The notes: generated by a model not told the origin, from the sequence alone. Numbered from the stretch's first letter, positions 1 to 7,567 are shown. The stretch: DNA of 12,250 bases from Acetivibrio sp964466645 (GCA_964466645.1 CAYXPB010000153.1:1-12250), one strand, 5' to 3'. Numbers and translations are program-made.

Positions 1-40
1 CACATAATGATACATAAAAAGCAAATGGGAGGGTTTTTTA

Positions 41-2683
41 ATGGCAAAGTACGTATATCTTTTTAAAGAAGGAAACGCTTCAATGAGGAACCTGCTTGGT
101 GGAAAAGGGGCCAATCTAGCAGAAATGACGGGATTAGGCCTTCCTGTTCCAAGAGGTTTCACAGTCACTACGGAAGCCTGTACAAGGTATTATCAAGATG
201 GAAAAGTCATTGCAAAAGAGATAGAGGAAGAGATTTCAGCAATGATGTCTACTACTGAAGTTACTGTAGGTAAGAAATTCGGTGATCCTAGCAATCCATT
301 TTTAGTTTCTGTCAGATCAGGTTCAAGAGCATCCATGCCCGGTATGATGGATACCATTTTAAATTTGGGACTTAATGATATTGTGGTAGAAGGCTTAGCG
401 AAGCTTACCGGTAATGAGAGATTTGCCTATGATAGTTATAGAAGATTCATTCAGATGTTTAGTGATGTAGTTATGGAAGTTGATAAGCCAAAGTTTGAAA
501 AGATACTCGAAGCTGTTAAAAAAGAGAATGGAGCAAATTTTGATACTGATCTAACAGCCGATAATTTAAAAGAAGTTGTCAAAAGATATAAAGAACTCTT
601 CAAGAAAGAAAAGGGATTTGATTTTCCTCAAGAACCTAAGGTACAGCTAATGGAAGCTGTTAAGGCGGTTTTCCGTTCCTGGGATAATCCTAGAGCAATA
701 GTATATAGGAGACTTAATGATATTCCGAGTGACTGGGGTACTGCAGTTAATGTTCAGGAAATGGTTTACGGAAATATGGGTAATGACTCCGGTACGGGTG
801 TTGCATTTACCAGAAATCCATCAACAGGTGAAAGGAAACTCTATGGAGAATTCCTTATGAATGCACAGGGAGAAGATGTTGTTGCCGGTATTAGGACACC
901 TCAATCCATAGATCATCTTAAGGAAATCAACCTAAATGCTTATAATCAGTTTTTGGAGATAGCGCAAAAACTTGAAAGTCACTATAAAGATATGCAGGAT
1001 ATGGAGTTTACAATTGAGAAAGGCAAACTGTTTATGCTACAGACCAGAAATGGTAAAAGAACTGCTGCAGCTGCCTTGAAAATAGCAGTTGATCTCGTTT
1101 CTGAGGGAATGGCTACAAAGGAAGAAGCTGTTATGAAGGTTGACCCGAAGCAGCTAGATGCACTGCTGCATCCTAACTTTGAACCAAAAGCTTTAAAAGC
1201 AGCTGTACCTGTTGCAAAGGGATTGCCGGCATCACCAGGAGCAGCTACAGGCAAAGTTTATTTTGAGGCTGAAGATGCTGTAAATGCATACAAGAATGGA
1301 GAAAAGAATTTGGTGCTTGTAAGACTTGAGACTTCTCCAGAGGATATCGAAGGTATGCATGTTTCGAAGGGAATACTTACAGGACGTGGCGGTATGACAT
1401 CACATGCAGCGGTTGTTGCACGAGGGATGGGAACATGCTGTGTTGCTGGTTGTAATGATGTAAAAATAAATGAAGAAGAAAAATACTTTATTGATAAAAA
1501 CGGTAAAAGATATGCAGAAGGAGATTGGATATCTCTTGATGGTTCTACAGGTAATGTGTATGGTGAAAGTCTGCCAACAGTTGATCCTGAAATGACAGGA
1601 GATTTTTCAACCTTAATGGCTTGGGCAGATGACCTTAGAAAATTAAAAGTAAGGACAAATGCAGATACGCCGGCTGATGCTGCACAGGCACTTAAGTTCG
1701 GTGCAGAAGGTATTGGACTTTGTCGTACAGAGCATATGTTCTTTGATGCTGACAGGATACCTGCTATGAGAGAAATGATTGTTGCAAGGACTGAAGAGCA
1801 GAGAAGAAAAGCGCTTGATAAATTGCTTCCAATACAAAGAGGAGATTTTGAAGGGCTATTTAGGGAAATGAAGGGTTATCCCGTAACTATAAGATTCCTA
1901 GATCCTCCGCTTCATGAGTTCCTTCCACAAGCGGACGTAGACATTGCTGAGCTTGCAAAAGAAATGGGAATGTCTTTTGAAGAATTGAAAGGTGTAGTTG
2001 CAGATCTTCATGAGTTTAATCCAATGATGGGTCATAGAGGATGCCGTCTTGCTGTTACGTATCCTGAAATTGCAGAAATGCAGACAAGGGCTGTTATTGA
2101 AGCAGCTATTAATGTAAATAAGCAGGGTATGAGTGTTATTCCTGAAATTATGATTCCATTAGTTGGAGATATTAAGGAATTAAAATATGTTAAAGATGTT
2201 GTTGTAAAAACTGCAAATGAAGTTATTGAGAAGGCCGCAGTTAAGTTGGACTACAAAGTTGGAACAATGATTGAGATACCAAGAGCTGCTATTACTGCTG
2301 ATGAAATAGCAAAAGAAGCTGAATTTTTCTCCTTTGGTACAAATGACCTTACTCAGATGACTTTTGGTTTCAGTCGTGATGATGCAGGAAATTTCTTGGA
2401 GGAGTATTACAACAAAAAGATTTATGAATCTGATCCTTTTGCAAGACTTGATCAGACTGGTGTTGGTAAACTTATTGAAATGGCTTCAAAGCTTGGCAAA
2501 CAAGTAAGACCAGATATCAAGCTTGGTATATGTGGAGAGCACGGTGGAGATCCATCTTCGGTAGAGTTTTGCCATAAAGCCGGATTGAATTATGTGTCCT
2601 GTTCACCATTCCGTGTTCCGATAGCAAGACTTGCTGCTGCTCAGGCGGCTGTAAAGAAAGAAGGAGAATTAGGGCAGAAATAG
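41..2683 (+). CDS. ppdK: Pyruvate, phosphate dikinase
   Basis: Cytoplasmic enzyme that reversibly converts ATP, pyruvate and phosphate into PEP, AMP and PPi; in thermocellum-type clostridia it works at the PEP/pyruvate node of glycolysis. At 880 residues it matches the usual bacterial length of about 874-880. The N-terminal ATP-grasp half shows the GGKGANLAEM motif (residues 20-29), the SVRSGSRASMPGMMDT segment near 90-105 and the MEF...FMLQTRNGKR segment near 321-340. The central swivelling domain carries GGMTSHAAVVAR with the phosphorylated histidine at H455. The C-terminal TIM barrel has RFLDPPLHEF, FSFGTNDLTQM and GICGEHGGD with the catalytic cysteine at C831. H455 and C831 coincide with the numbering known for the Clostridium symbiosum enzyme. 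The ATG at 41 follows a GGGAGGG ribosome binding site at 27-33. No upstream promoter can be judged because only 40 bases precede the gene. It appears monocistronic and unrelated to the sigI locus. Confidence 0.98.
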   Translation: MAKYVYLFKEGNASMRNLLGGKGANLAEMTGLGLPVPRGFTVTTEACTRYYQDGKVIAKEIEEEISAMMSTTEVTVGKKFGDPSNPFLVSVRSGSRASMPGMMDTILNLGLNDIVVEGLAKLTGNERFAYDSYRRFIQMFSDVVMEVDKPKFEKILEAVKKENGANFDTDLTADNLKEVVKRYKELFKKEKGFDFPQEPKVQLMEAVKAVFRSWDNPRAIVYRRLNDIPSDWGTAVNVQEMVYGNMGNDSGTGVAFTRNPSTGERKLYGEFLMNAQGEDVVAGIRTPQSIDHLKEINLNAYNQFLEIAQKLESHYKDMQDMEFTIEKGKLFMLQTRNGKRTAAAALKIAVDLVSEGMATKEEAVMKVDPKQLDALLHPNFEPKALKAAVPVAKGLPASPGAATGKVYFEAEDAVNAYKNGEKNLVLVRLETSPEDIEGMHVSKGILTGRGGMTSHAAVVARGMGTCCVAGCNDVKINEEEKYFIDKNGKRYAEGDWISLDGSTGNVYGESLPTVDPEMTGDFSTLMAWADDLRKLKVRTNADTPADAAQALKFGAEGIGLCRTEHMFFDADRIPAMREMIVARTEEQRRKALDKLLPIQRGDFEGLFREMKGYPVTIRFLDPPLHEFLPQADVDIAELAKEMGMSFEELKGVVADLHEFNPMMGHRGCRLAVTYPEIAEMQTRAVIEAAINVNKQGMSVIPEIMIPLVGDIKELKYVKDVVVKTANEVIEKAAVKLDYKVGTMIEIPRAAITADEIAKEAEFFSFGTNDLTQMTFGFSRDDAGNFLEEYYNKKIYESDPFARLDQTGVGKLIEMASKLGKQVRPDIKLGICGEHGGDPSSVEFCHKAGLNYVSCSPFRVPIARLAAAQAAVKKEGELGQK

Positions 2684-2781
2684 GCATATTTTCAAGCCTT
2701 AATAATGTTATTGCCATAGTAGGGTGCGCAAAAAAATGCGTCCGAATGTTGAGATTTAAGTATATTATAGCTGTTAAATAG

Positions 2782-2817
2782 AAGGAGTAAGGTGTGAATT
2801 AGCACCTTGCTCTTTTT
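2782..2817 (+). terminator. Rho-independent terminator of ppdK
   Basis: GAGTAAGGTG (2785-2794) pairs with CACCTTGCTC (2803-2812) as a 10-bp stem with one G-U pair and an 8-base loop, followed at once by five T residues. It lies about 100 bases after the ppdK stop codon. Confidence 0.88.
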
Positions 2818-2892
2818 GATTAAGGCTATAACTTCTTATTATGAAATTTTATCTGTTCTAGGATTTTATAAATTCTATGCTTAAAAAAGCTG

Positions 2893-2922
2893 CTAACAAT
2901 ATTTTATGTTATATGTTAAAAT
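2893..2922 (+). promoter_or_regulatory. Candidate sigma-A promoter (extended -10)
   Basis: An extended -10 TGTTAAAAT ends at 2922, inside TATATGTTAAAAT. The -35 is weak (CTAACA or TAACAA around 2893-2899). Nearly the same string, TATATGTTATAAT, lies before the gene at 4674, which supports its use as a promoter. It would give a leader of about 150 bases. This is an inference from sequence only. Confidence 0.4.
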
Positions 2923-2969
2923 TGAATGAGGGTAATTCCAAAAAAATAGGCAATTACCACTTCAAAATA

Positions 2970-3060
2970 ATGATTCTATGCTTGGAAGCTTAAAAGCTTT
3001 CGTGATGGGCTTTGTGACATTAATGTTGAAGAGGATTTTTTGAAATCTACTAAACAATAC
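2970..3060 (+). repeat. Non-coding element, copy A
   Basis: It shares collinear blocks with 7260-7380: ATGATTCTA (2970-2978), then GATGGGCTTTGTGACA (3004-3019), then 12 unconserved bases, then AGG and a T6 run ending in GAAAT (3032-3046), then AAACAATA (3052-3059). The same blocks occur in the same order in the other copy. The function is not known. It ends 18 bases before the start codon of the propeller-protein gene. Confidence 0.5.
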
Positions 3061-3077
3061 TCATAGGAGTGATACAA

Positions 3078-4403
3078 ATGAAAAGACTGATATCAATATT
3101 TATAATATTTACAATATTTATTTTGGGTAGTGTAGTGCTTGCACAAAATGATACTTCACAACATTTACGAAGTATCGCTCGTAGCGATTCAGGGTTATAT
3201 ACAGCAGTGGGTGATGCAGGAAGTATTATTACATCGGAAGATGCGATTAGTTGGAACAAAACATATGCAGGGACGCTGGAAAAAATTAACGGGGTAATTT
3301 GGGCAATGGGAAAGTTTGTTGCAGTAGGGGACAAGGGTGTTATTTTAACATCTTCTGACGGCAAGGACTGGACTAATGCAGATTTATTAAAAGATAAAGT
3401 TAATTTGCACAGTGTTGCAAGCAGTGGTAAGGAAATTATTGCTACAGGAGATGATGGAACTGTCTTGATATCAAAAGACGGTGTTTTTTGGGAACAAAGA
3501 AGAATGGCTACAGCTGAGAGGATTAACAGAGTCAGGTGGATAAATGACAGATATATTGCTGTCGGAGGAGCAATGCTGATTTTAACATCTACAGATGGAA
3601 TTACATGGGATGAGGTAAAGGCAGAACCAACTTCCACAATTATGTTTACTGATGTTGAATGGGATGGAGATAAATATGTAGTAGTCGGTGACCACTTGAG
3701 TATATGGGTGTCGAAAGATGGTAAGGCTTGGACGCAGGATGAATCCATACTTAAAAAGGATGAAATGGATTATACGCTGTGTATTTATTCAATTGTATGG
3801 ACAGGAGACAAATTTGTAGCTGTGGGTCAACGTGGGATTATTTTGTACTCTAAAGATGGATCCGATTGGTATAGGGGAGCCGAGGTCACAAGAAAAGAAT
3901 TAAAGGATATTATATATTCAAACAACAAGTTTGTTGTGATTGGTGATAAGGGGGTAATTCTCACTTCAGAAGATGGATCAAAGTGGAATAACCATAATAA
4001 CATAAGTGTTCAATCTACTAAGGTAAATCTAAAGTCAGATGAGCAGAAATTACTTAATATTACCTTGAATCATCCCTATGGTGAGTCGGAAGATATTACT
4101 AATGAGACTTTATTTGAGGTAATTGACGGAAAAGATTTGCTTTCAGTTGATGGAGACGGAACAATGAAGGCCATTAGTGTAGGACAGGCGATTGTGAAAG
4201 CAACTTATGATTATAAAGCCATAGAGGTATCTGTAAAAGTAGAAAATGCTACTATTGTACAAAGCGAGAAAAATGATAATAGCCAAGAAGACAATAAGCA
4301 AGCTGGTGGCAGCACAAAACTATCGGACATACTGCTAACGGCAGGAGCGGTTTTTGCTGTTATAGCTTTGATTTCAATATTGATTAAAAAAAGAAATAGT
4401 TAG
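3078..4403 (+). CDS. Secreted, membrane-anchored seven-repeat beta-propeller protein with Big_2-like domain
   Basis: I cannot name a specific function. The 441-residue product begins with a signal peptide (residues 1-22, probable cut after VLA). Seven repeats of the pattern aVGDxGxIxTSxDGxxW follow, with cores at residues 43-59, 82-98, 122-138, 161-177, 202-218, 248-264 and 287-303. This is the count expected for a seven-bladed propeller of the BNR/YCF48-like kind. Residues about 313-392 resemble a Big_2 (bacterial Ig-like) domain, including DGDGTMKAISVGQAIVKATY. A polar linker leads to a C-terminal membrane helix (about 417-436) and a KKRN tail, so the protein probably sits outside the cell anchored by its C-terminus. 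There is no LPXTG, SLH or dockerin motif. The start is ATG 3078, 8 bases after AGGAG; a GTG at 3069 overlaps that ribosome binding site and is unlikely. A role in surface binding or envelope assembly is possible but unproven. Confidence 0.88.
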   Translation: MKRLISIFIIFTIFILGSVVLAQNDTSQHLRSIARSDSGLYTAVGDAGSIITSEDAISWNKTYAGTLEKINGVIWAMGKFVAVGDKGVILTSSDGKDWTNADLLKDKVNLHSVASSGKEIIATGDDGTVLISKDGVFWEQRRMATAERINRVRWINDRYIAVGGAMLILTSTDGITWDEVKAEPTSTIMFTDVEWDGDKYVVVGDHLSIWVSKDGKAWTQDESILKKDEMDYTLCIYSIVWTGDKFVAVGQRGIILYSKDGSDWYRGAEVTRKELKDIIYSNNKFVVIGDKGVILTSEDGSKWNNHNNISVQSTKVNLKSDEQKLLNITLNHPYGESEDITNETLFEVIDGKDLLSVDGDGTMKAISVGQAIVKATYDYKAIEVSVKVENATIVQSEKNDNSQEDNKQAGGSTKLSDILLTAGAVFAVIALISILIKKRNS

Positions 4404-4489
4404 ATAAAGAACATGTGAATATTGATATTTTATATCACTGAAGGGATAGGGAAGAGATTTGAGTTGTTTGTGATATGTTTTTAACGCAT

Positions 4490-4530
4490 TGGCTTTGGTG
4501 AAATAATACTGTATAAGTAATTTTTTGAAG
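4490..4530 (+). repeat. Non-coding element, degenerate copy C
   Basis: GGCTTTGGTGAAA at 4491-4503 resembles GGCTTTGTGACA of copy A. TGTATAAGTAATTTTTTGAA at 4510-4529 nearly matches TGTATAGGTTATTTTTTGAA at 7331-7350 of copy B, with two differences in 20. Further along, AGTTTGGAAAA (4572-4582) echoes AGTTGGAAAA (7381-7390). The relationship is weaker than that between copies A and B. Confidence 0.35.
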
Positions 4531-4535
4531 ATTTC

Positions 4536-4565
4536 TTGGTTATTTAGGAAAATATATGTTATAAT
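4536..4565 (+). promoter_or_regulatory. Sigma-A-type promoter for the 4674 gene
   Basis: TTGGTT (4536-4541), an 18-base spacer and a consensus TATAAT (4560-4565) with a TG extension just upstream. The predicted transcript start near 4572 gives a leader of about 100 bases. Confidence 0.65.
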
Positions 4566-4673
4566 AAAAAAAGTTTGGAAAAATTTCAACAAGTATAAAA
4601 ATTAGCATTGTTGATATTGCAAGAGTTAAAAAGACTTCTTGCGTAATACTCATTTTTAGAGGGGGAAAAATTC

Positions 4674-6791
4674 ATGAAATCTATTTGTTTTGGTTTAAAA
4701 TGGGTTCGTAAAAACCCAAAAGCAGTTGTTTCTTTTTTTGCACTGCTTATGTCCTTATTTGTATTAAGTAAAAGTGGTGTTGAAGCAAAGATTATTAATA
4801 ATGAATTTGTTGATTTAACGTTCACAGTTGATTCAAAAGATTATTTATCAAAAAGTATTAAAAAGAAAATGGACATTGCTCCTTTTATTGAAAATGGCTC
4901 TACATTAGTTCCTTTCAGAACTATGTTTGAAGAGTTGGGATATACTATTAAATGGGATGATAGTGAAAGATCTATTTTTGCATATAAGATGGGAAGTCAA
5001 ATGAAGCTTATTATTGATGATAATATTGCAATTGTAAATGGCCAACAAAAGATTATTGAAGTTGCACCTAAAATTGTAAACAGTAGAACTTTTGTACCGT
5101 TAAGATTTGTTTCAGAAAATGCGGGAGCAAATGTAGTCTGGGATGATTCAACAAGAGCAATTTACATAACAAAAGTAGGTAAATATGATACTGGCGGAGT
5201 CTTATTCTACGAAAAAGGTAAGAATAACAATAATAAAGTTTACGTCTATGACGGTAATGAATTTAGAGTGTTGCCGATAACTAATAAGTCTATAGTGAAT
5301 TGGTACTCATACAAAGGTAAGGTTCTCCTTACAATGTTTGATTCCTCTACAAGCAAAAACAACTTTGCACAGTTTAAAAATGGTGCCTTTGAAGTATTGA
5401 TTAATGATTTTGATATTCAGGAAACATTTGAATATAACAACAATTTAATAATTCATGGATACGATAGAGAGCAAAAATTCAATAAATTATACAGATTTGA
5501 CGGAGAGTCGTTAGAACTTATTAAAGATAATTTTTATGTTGGAAAACATATGGAGATCAATGGTAAATTAGTAATTAACAAATATGATAACACAAGAAAC
5601 TATTCTTTGTTAGTGTTTGATAAGAATTCTTCAAACCCTTGGGAACCTAAGGTGCTATCCGATAACTTTATTATTAAGGATTCGGTTATACTTGAAAATG
5701 TTTTATATATGACAGGTGTATTAGAAGAAGGAACATCAAAACCGTTAGCATCGTACAGTGGATTAGGTACTGAACCGTTTTACTTTAGGGTATTGCTTAG
5801 TAATACAGATATTAATATAAATGATATTGCTGTTTATAAAGATAAAATTTATGTTGTGAAATCTGGAAAACTTAAGTTTATAAGTAATAATGATTTGCAT
5901 AATGTACTTGTTAACTATAAAAATACTAAAACTTATATCGATTATTCCATAAATAAAATAATAGCATTTAATAATAAACTATATGTAGGAGTTAAAAGCG
6001 GGGGATATGTTGATTCAAAAGGTGTTGCCTTGAAGACGAATTATTCTAAAATAGGTCCCTTTGTTATGGAGTTTGAAAGCACAACAGCTACTTCAAACTT
6101 TATTAGCGATTTTACTCTTAAAGAATTCAGGATTGAAGGAAATGCACTTCTTGCATTAGGAAATTTGGTTACTAAGGACTCCGCATTATATATATATAAT
6201 GGTATAAATAAACCTGTAAGTACGTTGGATGTTTTGAGTATAAAAAATACATTGACTGTTAATAACAAATTATTTATTGATGTTACTGATAAAAGTAGAA
6301 TAACTGATAAAAACAGAGATACAATGTTGATATATGAAGGAAACACAATTAAGAATCTTGTTGTTGATATGAAAACAAAGTATTGGGAAGCTGTTAAGGA
6401 TAGCATGGTGTTTTCGGGTTATGAGAATGGAATTAATGCTAATAAATTGTATTCGTACGGATATGCGTTTAATGAATTGCTAAGCAATTTTGATGTAAAA
6501 TATTGGAGTAAAGTGGAAAATTCACTTTTTGTATGCGGCAGTTCTCCTCAAGATAAGAAATTTGGACTTTACAAATTTAATGATGCTAATATGTTAAGTT
6601 TAGAGCAAAACATGGAAGCCATAAATGTAATAAAAGCTAAAGGAAATTACTATCTTGTGTATGCTTATGATAGAGATAATCAGTCGCCATTAAAAGGCAA
6701 GAAGATTCTTTATATTTATGATGATTCAACGAGAGACTTTGTGGAGATGAAAGTAAACATAGAAATAACTGATATGATCTTTATGGAATAA
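4674..6791 (+). CDS. Secreted protein with copper-amine-oxidase-N-like stalk domain and large beta-rich C-terminus
   Basis: Function unknown. The 705-residue product starts with a basic stretch and a hydrophobic segment (about residues 17-34), consistent with a signal peptide cut near VEA/K at 38-39 or an uncleaved anchor. Residues about 45-167 match the copper amine oxidase N-terminal-like (stalk) domain: two half-repeats, TLVPFRTMFEELGYTIKWDD (77-96) and TFVPLRFVSENAGANVVWDD (139-158). In Firmicutes this domain is a common extracellular module and does not mean the protein is an amine oxidase. The remaining 540 residues contain recurring strand pairs of the type 'YDG..../..Y.GK(L/V)', for example near YVYDGNEFRVL, YRFDGESLELI and LYKFNDANML. 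These suggest a propeller-like fold, but no repeat count can be given with confidence. No dockerin, SLH or sorting signal is seen. The start is supported by AGAGGGGG 8 bases upstream. Transcribed alone, with its own promoter and terminator. Confidence 0.88.
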   Translation: MKSICFGLKWVRKNPKAVVSFFALLMSLFVLSKSGVEAKIINNEFVDLTFTVDSKDYLSKSIKKKMDIAPFIENGSTLVPFRTMFEELGYTIKWDDSERSIFAYKMGSQMKLIIDDNIAIVNGQQKIIEVAPKIVNSRTFVPLRFVSENAGANVVWDDSTRAIYITKVGKYDTGGVLFYEKGKNNNNKVYVYDGNEFRVLPITNKSIVNWYSYKGKVLLTMFDSSTSKNNFAQFKNGAFEVLINDFDIQETFEYNNNLIIHGYDREQKFNKLYRFDGESLELIKDNFYVGKHMEINGKLVINKYDNTRNYSLLVFDKNSSNPWEPKVLSDNFIIKDSVILENVLYMTGVLEEGTSKPLASYSGLGTEPFYFRVLLSNTDININDIAVYKDKIYVVKSGKLKFISNNDLHNVLVNYKNTKTYIDYSINKIIAFNNKLYVGVKSGGYVDSKGVALKTNYSKIGPFVMEFESTTATSNFISDFTLKEFRIEGNALLALGNLVTKDSALYIYNGINKPVSTLDVLSIKNTLTVNNKLFIDVTDKSRITDKNRDTMLIYEGNTIKNLVVDMKTKYWEAVKDSMVFSGYENGINANKLYSYGYAFNELLSNFDVKYWSKVENSLFVCGSSPQDKKFGLYKFNDANMLSLEQNMEAINVIKAKGNYYLVYAYDRDNQSPLKGKKILYIYDDSTRDFVEMKVNIEITDMIFME

Positions 6792-6824
6792 TATGTGTAA
6801 ATTTGGATGTTTGTCATAACTGAT

Positions 6825-6865
6825 AAAACTCTAGAAGTTTATTCGATATACTTCTAGAGTTTTTA
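6825..6865 (+). terminator. Rho-independent terminator after the stalk-domain protein gene
   Basis: AAAACTCTAGAAGT (6825-6838) is perfectly complementary to ACTTCTAGAGTTTT (6850-6863), with an 11-base loop and a T-run. The flanking A and T runs make it potentially bidirectional. It lies 33 bases after the stop codon. Confidence 0.92.
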
Positions 6866-7055
6866 TTATGAAAAAGTATTTTTATTAATATATTATATAA
6901 ATTGAGTTATATATTTTTTTGAAAATACAGTTCTTAAAAGTCTAAGTTAGTGGTTTTGGCTTGAAGTTTACAGTGGAGTGTCTCTAAAAAAAATAATAAA
7001 ATATTTTTTGCTATTTTACGAAACAAAAAAATAATAAGTTCGAATATACTATATA

Positions 7056-7142
7056 GGAAGGTGTATGTAGTAAATTATAATTACGGTGAGCATTCTATAG
7101 CCACTTTTCAGAGAATTATAATTTATCGTATGCTTCCTTTTT
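7056..7142 (+). terminator. Long imperfect hairpin with U-tract
   Basis: A stem of about 23 base pairs, including several G-U pairs, a three-base bulge and one mismatch, with perfect 12-bp inner arms at 7071-7082 and 7114-7125, followed by T5 at 7138-7142. The large loop is unusual for a simple terminator. Confidence 0.4.
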
Positions 7143-7150
7143 CCCTTATA

Positions 7151-7199
7151 AACCGCTTTCTTTTCATTTTCAAAATGTTTAGAAAGGGGTTCCTTTTTT
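7151..7199 (+). terminator. Rho-independent terminator-like hairpin upstream of sigI
   Basis: AACCGCTTTCT (7151-7161) pairs with AGAAAGGGGTT (7181-7191) with one G-G mismatch. A nested inner stem CATTTT/AAAATG (7165-7170 and 7172-7177) extends it, and CC plus T6 (7194-7199) follow. There is no gene immediately upstream, since the last coding sequence ended 360 bases earlier behind its own terminator. Confidence 0.65.
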
Positions 7200-7259
7200 A
7201 TATTTTCAAAACCTTGGTAAATTAAAGGACGATAGTGTATTGAAGTTAAGGTACATAAG

Positions 7260-7380
7260 ATGATTCTAAAAAAAACTTTGCAATGGTCACGTCAAAAAGA
7301 TCGGATTGATGGGATTTGTGTCACAAATTATGTATAGGTTATTTTTTGAAATGGTCTAAAATGATTTTATAAAACAATAT
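7260..7380 (+). repeat. Non-coding element, copy B
   Basis: Collinear with copy A at 2970-3060: ATGATTCTA (7260-7268), GATGGGATTTGTGTCA (7308-7323), a 12-base gap, AGG then a T-run ending in GAAAT (7337-7352), and AAACAATA (7372-7379). This copy also contains the perfect inverted repeat ATTTGTG/CACAAAT (7314-7328) with a one-base centre, which copy A lacks. Inside it, TTGAAA (7346-7351), 16 bases and TATAAA (7368-7373) could form a sigma-A promoter. Confidence 0.5.
7346..7373 (+). promoter_or_regulatory. Possible sigma-A promoter upstream of sigI
   Basis: TTGAAA and TATAAA with a 16-base spacer. If real, it would give basal sigI-rsgI transcription with a leader of about 200 bases, in addition to the SigI-type promoter downstream. 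Confidence 0.35.
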
Positions 7381-7460
7381 AGTTGGAAAATCAGCAGTTT
7401 CAATATATAATAGAAATATAAGCTCTTTTCACAGAGAAATATAGAAGGGTTTTTGAAATT

Positions 7461-7488
7461 CCCGTCAAAAAAACATTTTGCATACGAA
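7461..7488 (+). promoter_or_regulatory. Candidate SigI-dependent (autoregulatory) promoter of sigI-rsgI
   Basis: CCCGTC followed by a seven-A tract (7461-7473) and ATACGAATTTT with CGAA at 7485-7488, 24 bases from the first C. SigI promoters in Bacillus subtilis and C. thermocellum are described with a C-rich/A-tract -35 and a CGWA -10, and sigI operons are commonly autoregulated. The same arrangement occurs before the GH30 gene (10300-10326). Confidence 0.65.
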
Positions 7489-7567
7489 TTTTAAAATTAG
7501 CCTTGAGTATCTATGATATGACTATGATGCTAATTTTGTATTTATGGGGGAAGAACTGGAAGATGAA

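Larger units (their letters stand above)
2818..3077 (+). other. Non-coding leader region before the propeller-protein gene
   Basis: No credible gene is seen here on either strand. It contains a candidate extended -10 promoter (2893-2922), a 7-bp inverted repeat GGTAATT/AATTACC (2931-2937 and 2952-2958), a small hairpin GGAAGCT/AGCTTTC (2984-2990 and 2995-3001) and one copy of a non-coding element shared with 7260-7380 (described separately). The ribosome binding site AGGAG of the next gene lies at 3065-3069. Confidence 0.6.
4404..4673 (+). other. Intergenic region between the two surface-protein genes
   Basis: No convincing terminator follows the upstream gene; only a weak imperfect stem GTGAATAT/ATATCAC near 4417-4440 without a T-run is visible. 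The region holds the degenerate copy C of the non-coding element (4490-4530), a sigma-A promoter (4536-4565) and the ribosome binding site AGAGGGGG (4658-4665) of the next gene. Confidence 0.5.
7045..7199 (+). ncRNA. Putative structured RNA or tandem attenuator upstream of sigI
   Basis: A -10-like TATACT lies at 7045-7050, although no good -35 is visible. It is followed by a long imperfect hairpin. GGAAG (7056-7060) pairs with CTTCC (7133-7137), the middle pairs less well, and TAAATTATAATT (7071-7082) pairs perfectly with AATTATAATTTA (7114-7125), leaving a loop of about 31 bases; five T residues follow. A second hairpin follows at 7151-7191 with six T residues. It does not match a riboswitch or RNA family that I recognise. 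It could be a small RNA, an attenuator for sigI, or simply stacked terminators. Confidence 0.35.

Noticed and set aside
982..1254. 90-residue open frame on the minus strand inside ppdK
   Set aside because: Low-complexity shadow of a certain gene with no ribosome binding site or recognisable domain.
2720..2746. A third SigI-type promoter after ppdK (A-tract then CGAA at 2743)
   Set aside because: The A-tract is only about 7 bases from the CGAA, there is no C-run at the right distance, and it is followed by the ppdK terminator.
2870..3068. A cyclic-di-GMP (GEMM) or other known riboswitch before the propeller gene
   Set aside because: The conserved GEMM core and receptor motifs are absent; only small hairpins are visible.
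3069..3077. GTG at 3069 as the start of the propeller protein
   Set aside because: It overlaps the AGGAG ribosome binding site; ATG 3078 is ideally spaced and begins a standard signal peptide.
3050..3748. 232-residue open frame on the minus strand opposite the propeller gene
   Set aside because: It mirrors the VGD/SxDG repeats of the + strand gene, giving a repetitive Ser/Pro-rich translation; no ribosome binding site or domain.
4374..4592. 72-residue minus-strand open frame in the gap between the two surface-protein genes
   Set aside because: TTG start without a ribosome binding site, AT-driven composition and overlap with the + strand promoter.
4800..5175. Reading the 4674 gene as a copper amine oxidase
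   Set aside because: Only the N-terminal stalk-like domain is present; no catalytic amine oxidase domain is seen, so the enzyme name would be misleading.
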